A stretch of DNA of 64,000 nt from Chitinophaga sp. H8. GTDB taxonomy: Bacteria; Bacteroidota; Bacteroidia; Chitinophagales; Chitinophagaceae. Under the pieces are notes generated by a model, which searched no databases, was not told where the DNA came from, and worked only from the letters and a program-made list of their open reading frames with translations. Positions 41,548 through 51,201 of this stretch are shown here, piece by piece. Position 1 is the first letter of the stretch. The number at the start of each line of letters is the position of its first letter. The stretch spans positions 1,240,001-1,304,000 of the forward strand of contig NZ_JBEXAC010000001.1 in NCBI RefSeq assembly GCF_040567655.1, written 5' to 3'. Position numbers and translations under genes: made by a program.

Positions 41548-44500
41548 TTAGCCGGTATAGTCCTTTGGCAGTTTTCCAAACTCTTCATAAAAACATTTTG
41601 CAAAATAAGATGGTGAGCTAAAGCCTGTCATATAGCAAACCTCATTTACCTGGTATTGTTTTGTTTTTAAGAGCAGGGCCGCTTTTTTTAACCTGGTTAC
41701 CCGTATATAGTCATTCGGTGAAATCTCCATCATTCCTTTAATTTTCCGGTACAGGCTGGATTTACTCATATTCATTAAAAGTGCCAGTTGCTCCACATTA
41801 AAACCTGCCTGATCCAGGTGGGTGTTTATATGTTCGGTAAGGGTATTCAGGAATAAGGCATCTGCGGGACTAATTTCCGGAGAAGCGAGTAGTGGCGCTG
41901 TTGTATCCTGGTAAAACGCTGCGAGCTTCTCCTTTCGCCGCAGGATATTTTGTACCGTAGCCATCAGTACCGCTATGGAAAAAGGTTTTTCTATGTAATA
42001 ATCCGCATCCTGTGCCAGCCCTTTTAAATGAGTTTCCAGATCAGTTTTGGCGGTTAACAATACCACCGGAATATGGCTGGTTATTATGTTGTCCTTTATA
42101 CACGTGCACAACTCCAGTCCATCCATCTCCGGCATCATTATATCGCTAATCACCAGGTGTATGATTGATTGTTCCAGCAGGCAAAGCGCTTCCTTTCCAT
42201 TGCCCGCCGTTTTAACAATAAACGAACTGCTGAGCTGATCGTACATAAACTGTTTCAGCGCCAGGTTGTCTTCAACAATAAGTATGGTATAGCTACTTTT
42301 AAAGACAACAGATAGTTCCAGGGGGGCTTCCGCCGTTACTACAGGTGCTATGACCGGCAGCCCGGAAATATTTGTGGTAGTAGTACCAGGGCCCGTTGTT
42401 TGTACCGGTAAGTTCAGTTCAAAAATACAATGCCTGGTGTCTTCTTTAATGGTTAAAGTCCCGCCATGCAGTTCGGCCAGTGAGCGGGAAAGCGAAAGGC
42501 CTATTCCGCTGCCTACCGGATGCCGGCTTCCGGCAATCTGTACAAAGGGTTCAAAAATTGTTTGCCGGCTGTCTGCTGGTACCTGGGGGCCATCGTTAGA
42601 CACCGCGATGGCTACACCATTTTCTTTTGGCTCCCATGTACAGGTAAGGGTGGCGCTGGTAGCCGCAAACTTTAGTGCGTTACTCAGCAGGTTGCTCACT
42701 ATTTTGTAAAGTGCATCATAATCCCAGTAACCCGTTATCGCTGTCTCGGGCAATTGTGCCGATAAGGCAATCCCTTTTTGTGTAGCGAGGGGGCCGAAAA
42801 GCCTGTAGACATCTTCAAGAATATTTCTCAAATCTGAAAAAGTATATTGCAGCTCATATTTTCCGCTATCAATTCTCCGGAAGTCCAGCAATTGATTGGT
42901 GAGGTGTAGCAGCCGGTTAGTATTGGCATTAATTAAGGATAGTTCACCTGCGGCAGCATCTTCAATTTTCCGGTTTGCAGAAAGGACGTCCAGCGGTGCT
43001 TTTATCAACGTTAGCGGGGTACGTATTTCGTGGGCTACGTTGGTGAAAAAATCAATCTTGGCCGCATATAGATCCTTTTCCTTCTGATGCATCAGTTGTT
43101 CCACACGCAGGGCATTTTTTCTGGAGATATTTCTTTTTATCAGCCGGTAAATATAGTAGCCAATTGCCGCCAGTAGCAACACATACAGCATATACGCGAT
43201 GGAAGACCTGTAGAATGGCGGCAAAATGGTAATTTTTAATACCCGGTTCTGTTTATTCCATACTCCATTTGAATTGGCTCCTTTAATAGTGAGTACGTAG
43301 CTGCCATAAGGGAGGTTGGAGTAGTTGATAGCAACATCTCCGGCAGCCTCGTACCACCGCGTATCATAATTTTCCAGCCGGTAAATCAGCTTGTTGTTGG
43401 AAGAAGACAAAAAGCTCAATACTGCTGCCTTAATGGTAAATGAGTTCTGGTCATGTTTTAGCACCACTTCCCGGGCAGTCAAAATACTCTCTTTTATAGG
43501 GGCGTTTGCCATCCCCGGAACAACGGTGGTATTAAAAACACGGAAGTCAGTAAGCGCCAGGGGAGGGGTTGCGGGATTGGTGTTCATTTCCTGCGGATGA
43601 AATGTAATAAGCCCTGAAATACAGCCAAAATACAGCCTTCCATCGGCAGTTTTTAATCCGGATTTGTAGTTAAACTGGTTGTTTAAAAGACCATCAGCGA
43701 CATTAAAAATGCGTGTTGTTTTCTTATCCACGTTCCACTGCATTAGTCCCCTGTTTGAGCTAAGCCAGAAAGTGCCGCTGTTATCCTCCATCATCCGATA
43801 AATGACGTTGCCTGAAAAGCCTTGTTCCCTGGCATCAATCCTCAAAAAAACGTGCTGTTGTGGCAGGTATCGGACTATGCCGGCTTCTGTTGTAAACCAC
43901 AGTCGTTTTGCATTGTCCTCGTAAATGGAAATAACTTTATTGTCGGGAATAGAGTTTTTTTCCGTTTCATCAAACCGGAACTGCTGCCACTTTTCGTCTC
44001 CTACCGGCTTATAAAAAACACCATTTCCATAGGTAGCTGCCCACAGGGCTCCGGTATGATCTTCTTTTATATCAAAAATCAACACCTGTGGGAAAGAGTG
44101 GTCCCTTAAAAAACGATCCTTCACCGGGTCGTATGTATAAAGTCCCCCGGAAGCACCCACCAGGAGTTGACCGGTCTTTGTACGGCAGATAGCAAAAACA
44201 TCTTTTAGTTCAGGATCAAAAGGCAGATAGCTGAGGATGTTGCCTGTTTTTAGGTTCAGCCGGCTGATTCCCTGGGAAAAGGTACCCACCCATAAATAGT
44301 CATTGTCCAGGCAAAGGCCATGAACATTATGACTGGTAAATGCGTTGTGTACTGGCTTTATTTCATTCGAAAAGCGGTTAAAACGAAACAGCCCTTTATC
44401 TTCCGTACCTATCCAGATAATACTGTCATTAGATTGTATTAATTCGCGCACCCGTTCACCAAACGCTGAAAAACGGCTGCGTTGGGAAAAGATTTTTTCA

Positions 44501-45501
44501 AACGGGAGGTTCCGCCGGGGCAAATAGTTGATTCCTCCAAAATAGGAACCAACCCAAATGCTGCCTTCCCTGTCTTTGTAGATGGAGTATATGGCGTTGT
44601 CGGCAAGTGAAAATGGGTTACCCTGTTCCCGGTCAATATGGCTGGTGATGGTGGATCTGGTTATATCGTAAATATAAATTCCGGATTCGGTGCCTACCCA
44701 AATTTCATCATCTATGGCGGTTAATTCCCGTACGTATACATCAGCGCGATCTTTATCTTTTACCAGTAATGGGTTTACCAACCGTGTTAAAGGCTGGAGC
44801 TCTTTCAGACCACCGGAGGAGGCTCCTACGAGTAAACTACCGTTTTTTAGCGGCAGTAACTTATTAATGGTTTGTTTCAGAAAAGGTTGTTGGCCGTCTG
44901 CTGCCGAAAAGGGGACAATCGTTTTAAACCCGTCTGTGCTGTAATACAGGTTGTCGTTATAAAAAGCAATCCAATAGATGCCCCTGCTGAAAACAATACT
45001 GGTAATGCCGGGCCATGGTACTTTTATCTGTTCAAGCTGCCTGTTACCTATGGTGTATTTTAGTAGTCCCCGGGTATCTGAGGCTACAAATACAGCACTG
45101 TCCAGCTTTACCAGCTGGCTGATATTTCCATCTGCAGGTATCCCTTCCGCGGTTTGCAGTTTTAGTCGTTCAAGCTGTTCATTGCGGGTATTATAGGTGT
45201 ATACGCCCTGGCTTGTACCAAGCCATAAAATACCTGGTTCCATTTCAAGAAGGGCGGTTACATTTAAACTGCCCTGCGCCTTGTTAATAATTTTAAACTG
45301 ATGCCCGTCAAAACGGTTTAAACCGTCTTTGGTACCAAACCACATAAAGCCCTGTGCATCCTGCAAAATGGCATTTACTGTATTTTGAGACAGCCCGTTA
45401 TTGCTGTTGTAATTTAAAAAAGCCCTATCGTTGAGTAGTTGAGCAACCAAAAGTCCCTTTGTAAAAAAGAGAACAATAAGTAAAAAAAGCTTTTTACACA
45501 T
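41548..45501 (-). CDS. Hybrid two-component system regulator (HTCS) of PUL 1
   Basis: 1317 residues from the ATG at 45501. Order: signal peptide; periplasmic two-component propeller repeats (LSQNTVNAILQDAQGFMWFG and many similar blades, to about 640); Y_Y_Y domain (about 680-755); membrane helix (about 765-785); histidine kinase with NVAHEIRTPLTLIK; ATPase domain with GSGIGLSLSRSL; receiver domain with LVISDIMMPEMDGL; and AraC-type DNA-binding domain at the end (MSKSSLYRKIKGMMEISPNDY). Such proteins bind an oligosaccharide in the periplasm and switch on the neighbouring PUL, here the plus-strand genes 31124-41452. Confidence 0.95.
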   Translation of the reverse strand: MCKKLFLLIVLFFTKGLLVAQLLNDRAFLNYNSNNGLSQNTVNAILQDAQGFMWFGTKDGLNRFDGHQFKIINKAQGSLNVTALLEMEPGILWLGTSQGVYTYNTRNEQLERLKLQTAEGIPADGNISQLVKLDSAVFVASDTRGLLKYTIGNRQLEQIKVPWPGITSIVFSRGIYWIAFYNDNLYYSTDGFKTIVPFSAADGQQPFLKQTINKLLPLKNGSLLVGASSGGLKELQPLTRLVNPLLVKDKDRADVYVRELTAIDDEIWVGTESGIYIYDITRSTITSHIDREQGNPFSLADNAIYSIYKDREGSIWVGSYFGGINYLPRRNLPFEKIFSQRSRFSAFGERVRELIQSNDSIIWIGTEDKGLFRFNRFSNEIKPVHNAFTSHNVHGLCLDNDYLWVGTFSQGISRLNLKTGNILSYLPFDPELKDVFAICRTKTGQLLVGASGGLYTYDPVKDRFLRDHSFPQVLIFDIKEDHTGALWAATYGNGVFYKPVGDEKWQQFRFDETEKNSIPDNKVISIYEDNAKRLWFTTEAGIVRYLPQQHVFLRIDAREQGFSGNVIYRMMEDNSGTFWLSSNRGLMQWNVDKKTTRIFNVADGLLNNQFNYKSGLKTADGRLYFGCISGLITFHPQEMNTNPATPPLALTDFRVFNTTVVPGMANAPIKESILTAREVVLKHDQNSFTIKAAVLSFLSSSNNKLIYRLENYDTRWYEAAGDVAINYSNLPYGSYVLTIKGANSNGVWNKQNRVLKITILPPFYRSSIAYMLYVLLLAAIGYYIYRLIKRNISRKNALRVEQLMHQKEKDLYAAKIDFFTNVAHEIRTPLTLIKAPLDVLSANRKIEDAAAGELSLINANTNRLLHLTNQLLDFRRIDSGKYELQYTFSDLRNILEDVYRLFGPLATQKGIALSAQLPETAITGYWDYDALYKIVSNLLSNALKFAATSATLTCTWEPKENGVAIAVSNDGPQVPADSRQTIFEPFVQIAGSRHPVGSGIGLSLSRSLAELHGGTLTIKEDTRHCIFELNLPVQTTGPGTTTTNISGLPVIAPVVTAEAPLELSVVFKSSYTILIVEDNLALKQFMYDQLSSSFIVKTAGNGKEALCLLEQSIIHLVISDIMMPEMDGLELCTCIKDNIITSHIPVVLLTAKTDLETHLKGLAQDADYYIEKPFSIAVLMATVQNILRRKEKLAAFYQDTTAPLLASPEISPADALFLNTLTEHINTHLDQAGFNVEQLALLMNMSKSSLYRKIKGMMEISPNDYIRVTRLKKAALLLKTKQYQVNEVCYMTGFSSPSYFAKCFYEEFGKLPKDYTG

Positions 45502-45794
45502 ATTTATTAGCAAGCCATCCTTGTTTCATCGGAAACAAGGGCTCTTAAAATCATGAAATGATGGAAAGAAAAATATAGTACCAGCCCTGCTAAATTAGCT
45601 TTTTTACCCGATTTATGCGCGTTTCTCCATTTTAATAATCTGATCAAATGTTGTTGCACACAGGGATTTGTCGAAAACGTCTTCGCAAGGGCTGCTCCTG
45701 ATATCTTCCGGAAACCGAATAATAATAAAAAGAAATGTAAAAGATATTTGCGAATCTGTTTTATTTTGTAGTATTCCACAAATAGAACTGAAAT

Positions 45795-46107
45795 ATGAGA
45801 ATTGCGGTAGCCGGTGCTCACAAGGTTGGTAAAACGACATTGGCAGAAGAACTGCTGGAGCATCTTCCGGGGTATTCAGTTGCTATTTGAAACCGCTCAA
45901 ACAATAATTGCAGGGATTGGTCTTCTTGTGTTTGTGCCTATAGAAGAACCGGATCTGATACCCGGTCATCAGACAGATCTGCCCAGACTCAGAGGCCTGG
46001 TTAATGAATTGCTCTGTGATTGGATGGGGGATTTTGGTGTAGCTGCAATTGAAGTCAGCGGTACCTTATCAAACCGCCGGGACCAGGTACTCGCTAAAAT
46101 TTCATGA
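45795..46107 (+). pseudogene. Decayed P-loop ATP-binding protein gene (internal deletion and frameshift)
   Basis: The ATG at 45795 opens MRIAVAGAHKVGKTTLAEEL, an intact Walker A, but the frame stops at 45888 after 31 residues. The next frame then continues with LVFVPIEEPDLIP, LPRLRGLVNELL and a C-terminal end that fit the distal part of the same kinase-like AAA family. Both ends are recognisable while the middle (I estimate roughly 60 codons) is missing, so an internal deletion probably removed it and shifted the frame. A functional product is unlikely. Confidence 0.72.
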
Positions 46108-46133
46108 TATAATCAGGGTGCTCGATATCCTTG

Positions 46134-47192
46134 TTATACAGGTAAGTGATAACTGCGCAACTGACCATCAGCGGTTGTCAGTAGCAGCTTTTCATGCACA
46201 ATCATTACGTTGACAATATTACTGCTATAATCATAGATATAGTCCGGGTTGTCAGTAGGATTACCGTCCTGATCATAAGCTATGAATTCAGTACCCTCTG
46301 GTATTACCTCGGCCTTACAACGTAAGTCTTTTCTATCCAGCAATAATAATCTGCCAAATTGGGATACTATCAGTATATTATTATCATCTATAAAGCATAC
46401 ACTATAGTTGATATTATCCGGTTCAACGGCAGGATAATCTTTGCTACCATCGAAAATAGCCTCCTGATCCTGCGCTGCTACCTTCACAATTTCAGGGAAG
46501 GCGTAAATTTCAAGCGGCCCATCGTAATGAGACGCCATAACAAACTCTTTTCCGGATGGCGAAAAGTTGCCCATGATCATATTGTCACACTGGGCAAGTG
46601 GTGTAAGGGAGATGACACCGTCGTTCAGCTGTAACTGCATCAGGGTGGATTTCTCCTGCCCGGCAGCCGCTTCTAAAAAGATAACATGGTTGTACGGTGT
46701 GGCATGGAATGTATAGACATGTTGCCGGCTTTCCAGCAGGGGATAAGATGTGATTACATCAAAAGTAACAGCATCTATTACCTGCAACTTGTCTGCTTCA
46801 TTTTCATCACCTGGTAATACATGCCAGATCGTTTTATTATCCTTGGAGAAATAGCAGGCAGCCCCCAGGATCCAGCCCCAGGAGGCATGTTCCGCAGTAT
46901 GTAATACCTGGGTTCCTTCCGCATCGAGGATGCGCATATCGGTCATACCCGCAATGGCAATCAGCCGACCATCAGAAGATACAGACAGTTTACTGCTTAC
47001 ATATTTCGTATTCTTCCCCTGAATAATTTTTTCCCATACAATTTCCAGACCGGCATTGAGCTTGGTAATCAGCGGCTGGCTCGCAAAGTTCATCAGGACC
47101 TTTCCATTAGGTAATGGCACTACATTGACCGGGTTAGCAGTGAATGTCAGCTTGTTATTTAATGATAGATTTATATACGGAAATTGGCTCAT
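46134..47192 (-). CDS. Beta-propeller (WD40/YVTN-like) protein, unknown function
   Basis: 352 residues without signal peptide. Repeated four-strand blades are visible: VNVVPLPNGKVLMNF, LSVSSDGRLIAIAG, CYFSKDNKTIWHVLPGD, GNFSPSGKEFVMASHYDG and VCFIDDNNILIVSQFGRLLLL. I do not recognise a specific family. The lack of an export signal suggests a cytoplasmic binding or scaffold role. Its C-terminus lies 26 bases from the pseudogene end; upstream is the carbonic anhydrase gene on the same strand (62-base gap). Confidence 0.75.
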   Translation of the reverse strand: MSQFPYINLSLNNKLTFTANPVNVVPLPNGKVLMNFASQPLITKLNAGLEIVWEKIIQGKNTKYVSSKLSVSSDGRLIAIAGMTDMRILDAEGTQVLHTAEHASWGWILGAACYFSKDNKTIWHVLPGDENEADKLQVIDAVTFDVITSYPLLESRQHVYTFHATPYNHVIFLEAAAGQEKSTLMQLQLNDGVISLTPLAQCDNMIMGNFSPSGKEFVMASHYDGPLEIYAFPEIVKVAAQDQEAIFDGSKDYPAVEPDNINYSVCFIDDNNILIVSQFGRLLLLDRKDLRCKAEVIPEGTEFIAYDQDGNPTDNPDYIYDYSSNIVNVMIVHEKLLLTTADGQLRSYHLPV

Positions 47193-47254
47193 GTTTTTGA
47201 TTATACCTAAAGATTGTGAAATGGTATTAAATGCGGTAGGATGCAGTTGAGGTA

Positions 47255-47884
47255 TTACTCCTCAAAGAAAGTAACGGCTCCGTTCTCCAGGTGATAAACA
47301 CCACCCACTATTTTTATTGCTCCGTTGTTTACCAGTGCTGCAATAATGGGGCTTTCTGCTGTTATCTGTTTTATTACATGACGCACATTATATTCAGTAA
47401 CCTTCTTTATGAATTCAGCATTTTTTCCGTTTCTGTTTTCAGCAGGCGTAGATGTTTCGCTGTCGATAGCCGGCTTTATCTTGTCCAGCAACGGGGTGAG
47501 GTTACCCAGTTGTACATCTTCGCAAGCGCCTTTTATTGCTCCACATTGTGTATGGCCTAATACAACAATTATTTTTGAGCCTGCCAGTTGTGTGCCAAAT
47601 TCCATGCTGCCAAGAATATCCTGATTAAGGATATTACCGGCTATACGTATACTGAATATATCTCCCAAGCCCTGGTCAAAGATAAGTTCCACTGAGGTAC
47701 GTGAATCCATACAGCTAAGCACGGTTGCAAATGGATACTGCCCGTCTCTTGTGGCATTTACCTGGCTCAGCAGATCCCGGTTTGCTCTCAGGTTACTCAC
47801 AAACCGTAAATTCCCCTCTTTGAGATATTGAAGTGCCATTGCGGGAGAAAGATTGCTTTGGGCCTCTTTGGAATGCTTGTACAT
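47255..47884 (-). CDS. Beta-class carbonic anhydrase
   Basis: 209 residues. LSCMDSRTSVEL supplies the first zinc Cys and the Asp-Arg dyad; VLGHTQCGAIKGAC supplies the zinc His and second Cys; FSIRIAGNILNQD and NVRHVIKQI are also typical. It interconverts CO2 and bicarbonate in the cytoplasm. It lies 92 bases after purE on the same strand. PurK and other carboxylases use bicarbonate, so the neighbourhood makes functional sense, though linkage is an inference. Confidence 0.93.
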   Translation of the reverse strand: MYKHSKEAQSNLSPAMALQYLKEGNLRFVSNLRANRDLLSQVNATRDGQYPFATVLSCMDSRTSVELIFDQGLGDIFSIRIAGNILNQDILGSMEFGTQLAGSKIIVVLGHTQCGAIKGACEDVQLGNLTPLLDKIKPAIDSETSTPAENRNGKNAEFIKKVTEYNVRHVIKQITAESPIIAALVNNGAIKIVGGVYHLENGAVTFFEE

Positions 47885-47976
47885 ATGTAATGATTTGGAA
47901 TTGCTTATTAAGATGCTACGATGACAGCATTTCCCATTAAAAAAATACTGCGGACCTGATTATTAATACTCCCTTT

Positions 47977-48474
47977 CTATGCAAAGGAATCTAAAGTTTC
48001 ATTTTGCTTGCTGACCTTATCATAGTTATCCTTTTTTAATTGCGTCAGCATTTGCTTGAGTGTGCTATTGTTGGCAGCCAATATCTGTACCGCCAGTAAG
48101 CCGGCATTACGGGCACCATTTACGCCTACTGTGGCTACAGGTATGTCGCCTGGCATTTGTACAATAGATAAAAGAGAATCCCAGCCGTCAAGAGAGTTTG
48201 AAGACTTAATTGGCACGCCAATTACAGGTAAAGTAGTGATAGCAGCAACCATACCAGGGAGATGTGCTGCACCGCCGGCGCCTGCGATGATGATCTTCAA
48301 ACCACGCTCTTCAGCAGTAGTTGCATACTCAAACATTTTTTGGGGACTCCGGTGCGCTGATACAACGCTAAATTCATAACCTACTTCAAACTTATTTAAA
48401 ACCTCTATTGCCTGACGCATAATAGGTGCATCAGAACTACTGCCCATAATGATACCAACTTCTATCTGTTTCAT
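47977..48474 (-). CDS. purE: N5-carboxyaminoimidazole ribonucleotide mutase
   Basis: 165 residues, normal for class I Pur[17 protein letters not shown] at the start, [15 protein letters not shown] with the catalytic His, [14 protein letters not shown], and PVIGVPIKS are all present. It moves the carboxyl group from N5-CAIR to CAIR in purine synthesis. It follows purK by 5 bases, so the two form an operon. Confidence 0.97.
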   Translation of the reverse strand: MKQIEVGIIMGSSSDAPIMRQAIEVLNKFEVGYEFSVVSAHRSPQKMFEYATTAEERGLKIIIAGAGGAAHLPGMVAAITTLPVIGVPIKSSNSLDGWDSLLSIVQMPGDIPVATVGVNGARNAGLLAVQILAANNSTLKQMLTQLKKDNYDKVSKQNETLDSFA

Positions 48475-48479
48475 ACTTT

Positions 48480-49598
48480 TTAATTTAAAATTTTCCGTAT
48501 CGTTTCCGCTTTTGAGACAATATTTTCCATTGTGCTGTCCGTAATGGTTATATGCCCTACCTTCCTGCCTGGTCTTTTTCCCTTTTTCCCATACCAGTGA
48601 AGATGCACGCCTTCCATGTCTAACAGGTGCTGCAATTTTTCCTGTTTATTTGAATTCAATGAATTGCTTTCCAGTATATTCATCATTAAAGACCTGAAAC
48701 GAAGACCAGTGTCACCCAAAGGTAATCCGAGTATAGCGCGGAGTAATTGCTCGTATTGCGATGTAATGCTGGCTTCTATTGTGTGATGACCGCTATTATG
48801 TGGCCTTGGAGCCAGTTCGTTCACTAAAAGTTTGTTATCTTTTGTGACAAACATTTCTACAGCAAGAATGCCAACAAGTTTAAGTGCATCCGCTATATTT
48901 CCAGCGAGGATAGTAGCTTTTTTTAGTATTTCTTCTTCTGTTTGAGCTGGTGCTATCTGATAATCAAGTACGAACTTCTCTTCAGAAAAGACCATAGCCA
49001 CCGGATCATAGCATTTTACCTCACCATACTCGTTTCTCGCTACGATTACAGAAAGCTCTTGCTTAATATCTACCAGCTCTTCAAGCACACATGGTTCATC
49101 AAAGGCCGCTTTAATATCAGCCATTGTTCTCAAAATCATCACCCCATAGCCGTCATACCCATTTCGCCGTTTTTTGAGGCAGCGGGGCAATTTATTTTCG
49201 TATTTGTACAGGTCATTTTTGCTTTGAATGGCTTCGCCTGGCACTACTGGTATATTATGCAGCTGTAGGAATTGTTTTTGGGTAAACTTATCCTGGATTA
49301 TTTCAATAGTATCAGGAGCCGGAAAAACCTTTACCCCTTGTTTTTCAAGTTGGCGTAAAGCGTCAATATTCACGGCCTCCTTTTCTATAGTAATAGCGTC
49401 AAGGTCTTTACCAAACGCCAGAACAGCTTCATAAGACATAGGGTCTGCACAAGAAAAAGAAGAAGTATAATGTGAACAAGGCGCATGCATGTCTTTATCC
49501 ATCACAGCAACATTAAGGCCAAGATCAATAGCATGACGTATAATCATAGCACCTAACTGTCCGCCTCCCAAAATCCCTAGTTTTAAATTTTCCAGCAT
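48480..49598 (-). CDS. purK: N5-carboxyaminoimidazole ribonucleotide synthase
   Basis: 372 residues from the ATG at 49598, as the ATP-grasp family begins near [26 protein letters not shown], then [36 protein letters not shown] and [17 protein letters not shown] are the ATP-grasp and substrate motifs. It makes N5-CAIR from AIR, ATP and bicarbonate. The gene is divergent to a TetR regulator, with operator-like dyads in the shared gap. Confidence 0.96.
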   Translation of the reverse strand: MLENLKLGILGGGQLGAMIIRHAIDLGLNVAVMDKDMHAPCSHYTSSFSCADPMSYEAVLAFGKDLDAITIEKEAVNIDALRQLEKQGVKVFPAPDTIEIIQDKFTQKQFLQLHNIPVVPGEAIQSKNDLYKYENKLPRCLKKRRNGYDGYGVMILRTMADIKAAFDEPCVLEELVDIKQELSVIVARNEYGEVKCYDPVAMVFSEEKFVLDYQIAPAQTEEEILKKATILAGNIADALKLVGILAVEMFVTKDNKLLVNELAPRPHNSGHHTIEASITSQYEQLLRAILGLPLGDTGLRFRSLMMNILESNSLNSNKQEKLQHLLDMEGVHLHWYGKKGKRPGRKVGHITITDSTMENIVSKAETIRKILN

Positions 49599-49627
49599 AG
49601 TCTTTAATTGGAGCACAAAAGTATAAA

Positions 49628-49666
49628 ACTATTTTAAATGATAGTAATACTATTCTTAATTGTAGT
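49628..49666. promoter_or_regulatory. Two tandem operator-like dyads between purK and tetR
   Basis: ACTATTTTAAATGATAGT (49628-49645) and ACTATTCTTAATTGTAGT (49649-49666) are imperfect 18-bp dyads whose starts are 21 bp apart, two DNA turns. Their inner half-sites also form the odd-centred palindrome ATAGTAATACTAT. The position, between divergent purEK and a TetR gene, suits autoregulation and control of purEK. Confidence 0.6.
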
Positions 49667-49729
49667 AAAATTGTAAAATAAAACTGGTCTGCCATTTAAA
49701 TCATAATTTCGCCCACTAACTATTCAGGC

Positions 49730-50404
49730 ATGGAATTGCAATTGCAAATAAAAATGAATCCCAAGCTCTACCTAAGAGATCCGGACAGTTCGGAGCTGGG
49801 CCGAAATATTATTAAGCATGGGATAAAAATGATTCATGATATTGGTTTTGAGGACTTTACATTTAGAAAGCTCGCTACGGAGGTAGGAACTACGGAAGCT
49901 AGTATTTACCGGTATTTTGAAAACAAGCACCGGTTACTCACCTATATTACAACCTGGTTCTGGACATGGTTAGAATACCAGCTGTTATTTCACACGAATA
50001 ACCTCAAGCGCCCAAAAGAGAAAATAGACGTTGTTATAAAGCTGCTGACTTTTGAAGTGCAGGACAAATTTACGGTGGAACATATTGACAAGAGCATTTT
50101 ACATGGCATAGTTATATGCGAAGGTGATAAATCATATCTTACAAAGCATGTAACGGCAGATAATAAGTCTATGCTTTTTAAGCCCTATAAAGATCTTTGC
50201 CATCGTATTGCAGAGATCTTCCTGGAATATAATCCTGGGTTATTGTTTCCGCATTCGCTGGCAAGCACTTTAATAGAAACCGCTCATCGGCAGATATACT
50301 TCAAAGAACACTTGCCAAGCCTGACCGATTTTGGTAATTCTAAAGAGGTAAGACCACTGGTCGAATTTTTGCGGCATTTGGTATTTAAGTCGCTGGACAA
50401 CTGA
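49730..50404 (+). CDS. TetR/AcrR-family transcriptional regulator
   Basis: 224 residues. The N-terminal helix-turn-helix is clear: GIKMIHDIGFEDFTFRKLAT, then TEASIYRYFENKHRLLTYI (about residues 30-75). The remaining helical part is the ligand-binding and dimer domain and has no recognisable family. The likely target is the operator pair just upstream, hence itself and purEK. The second Met at residue 9 is an alternative start. Confidence 0.87.
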   Translation: MELQLQIKMNPKLYLRDPDSSELGRNIIKHGIKMIHDIGFEDFTFRKLATEVGTTEASIYRYFENKHRLLTYITTWFWTWLEYQLLFHTNNLKRPKEKIDVVIKLLTFEVQDKFTVEHIDKSILHGIVICEGDKSYLTKHVTADNKSMLFKPYKDLCHRIAEIFLEYNPGLLFPHSLASTLIETAHRQIYFKEHLPSLTDFGNSKEVRPLVEFLRHLVFKSLDN

Positions 50405-50572
50405 TAAAAAGTAATAAGCTGCTGCTTATATTGTCTTTTAAAGGAAATTGAAAGCATATCAGCAAATGTTAAGAAAAAAAGATGAAGTAGCTATTGAGAA
50501 TCTTTTTTGGTATCATAAATCCAAATTATTCTATCTTAAGGGCATAAATCAACCGAATGCTATTCCACTAAA

Positions 50573-51145
50573 ATGCTATCATTGACGACGATCGTTGCAT
50601 TAAAGAAAGGGGACCGCTCTGTTTTTAGTGAAGTATATTTTTTATACCACGAGAAGATATTTTTTTTCGTAAAACGCAAGACTGACTCTCCATATATTGC
50701 AGAGGAGGTGACGCAATTGGCCTTTATTAAACTCTGGCAATCCAGAGAAAATCTATCTGAATCTCACCCGTTATTTTCACAGCTATTCCGGATTGTACAG
50801 TCCGTTTTAATCGACGAATTACGTAAACAGGCCACCTATCTGTCCAAAACGGGCAAGGTAATACATCTCTCTGTTGATGAATATAGTGATGTGCTCGAGA
50901 AATTGTCTGAAAAAGAAATGCGCTCCAGGATCATGAAGATTGTTGAAGCAATGCCATCAAACCGCAGAAAAGTATTTGAGATGAACAGGCTGCAGGGAAT
51001 GAGTTACAAACAAATTGCCGAGCAATTATCCTTGTCGGTCAAGACCGTTGAATATCATTTGCTGGAAGCGTTAAAGCAGTTAAAGCGGGAATTGGGACAC
51101 CATCTTCCATATGTATTGCTGATGCTGGCAATAAATTATTTTTAA
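50573..51145 (+). CDS. ECF-type RNA polymerase sigma factor (PUL 2)
   Basis: 190 residues. Region 2 includes EEVTQLAFIKLWQSRENL; region 4 includes MPSNRRKVFEMNRLQGMSYKQIAEQLSLSV split as NRLQGMSYKQIAEQLSLSV and KTVEYHLLEALKQLK. This is the Bacteroidota sigma-70 family 1 type, paired with a FecR-like anti-sigma gene 56 bases downstream. It should direct transcription of the downstream susC-susD genes when released by the anti-sigma protein. Confidence 0.9.
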   Translation: MLSLTTIVALKKGDRSVFSEVYFLYHEKIFFFVKRKTDSPYIAEEVTQLAFIKLWQSRENLSESHPLFSQLFRIVQSVLIDELRKQATYLSKTGKVIHLSVDEYSDVLEKLSEKEMRSRIMKIVEAMPSNRRKVFEMNRLQGMSYKQIAEQLSLSVKTVEYHLLEALKQLKRELGHHLPYVLLMLAINYF

Positions 51146-51201
51146 AATCCTAGGGAATCGTCTTTTTCATACGTATTATATATTATTAGCTACTTTATCG
51201 C

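Noticed and set aside
41520..41557. Possible fifth heptad-repeat copy (TAGCTTTTAG and TTTTAGCC) near the regulator gene end
   Set aside because: Only scattered matches without regular 7-base spacing and no end box.
30672..45501. Genomic island inserted at tRNA-Lys carrying PUL 1
   Set aside because: No integrase gene and no second copy of the tRNA 3' end were found up to the right boundary, so tRNA proximity alone is not enough.
45814..46107. Separate 97-codon gene on the plus strand
   Set aside because: Its first part is out-of-frame sequence of the ATPase gene; only the later part is family-like, so it is treated as a piece of the pseudogene.
50414..50432. Terminator after the TetR gene (ATAAGC/GCTTAT)
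   Set aside because: The stem has only 6-7 AT-rich pairs and the following T-run is poor, so it is not listed as a feature.
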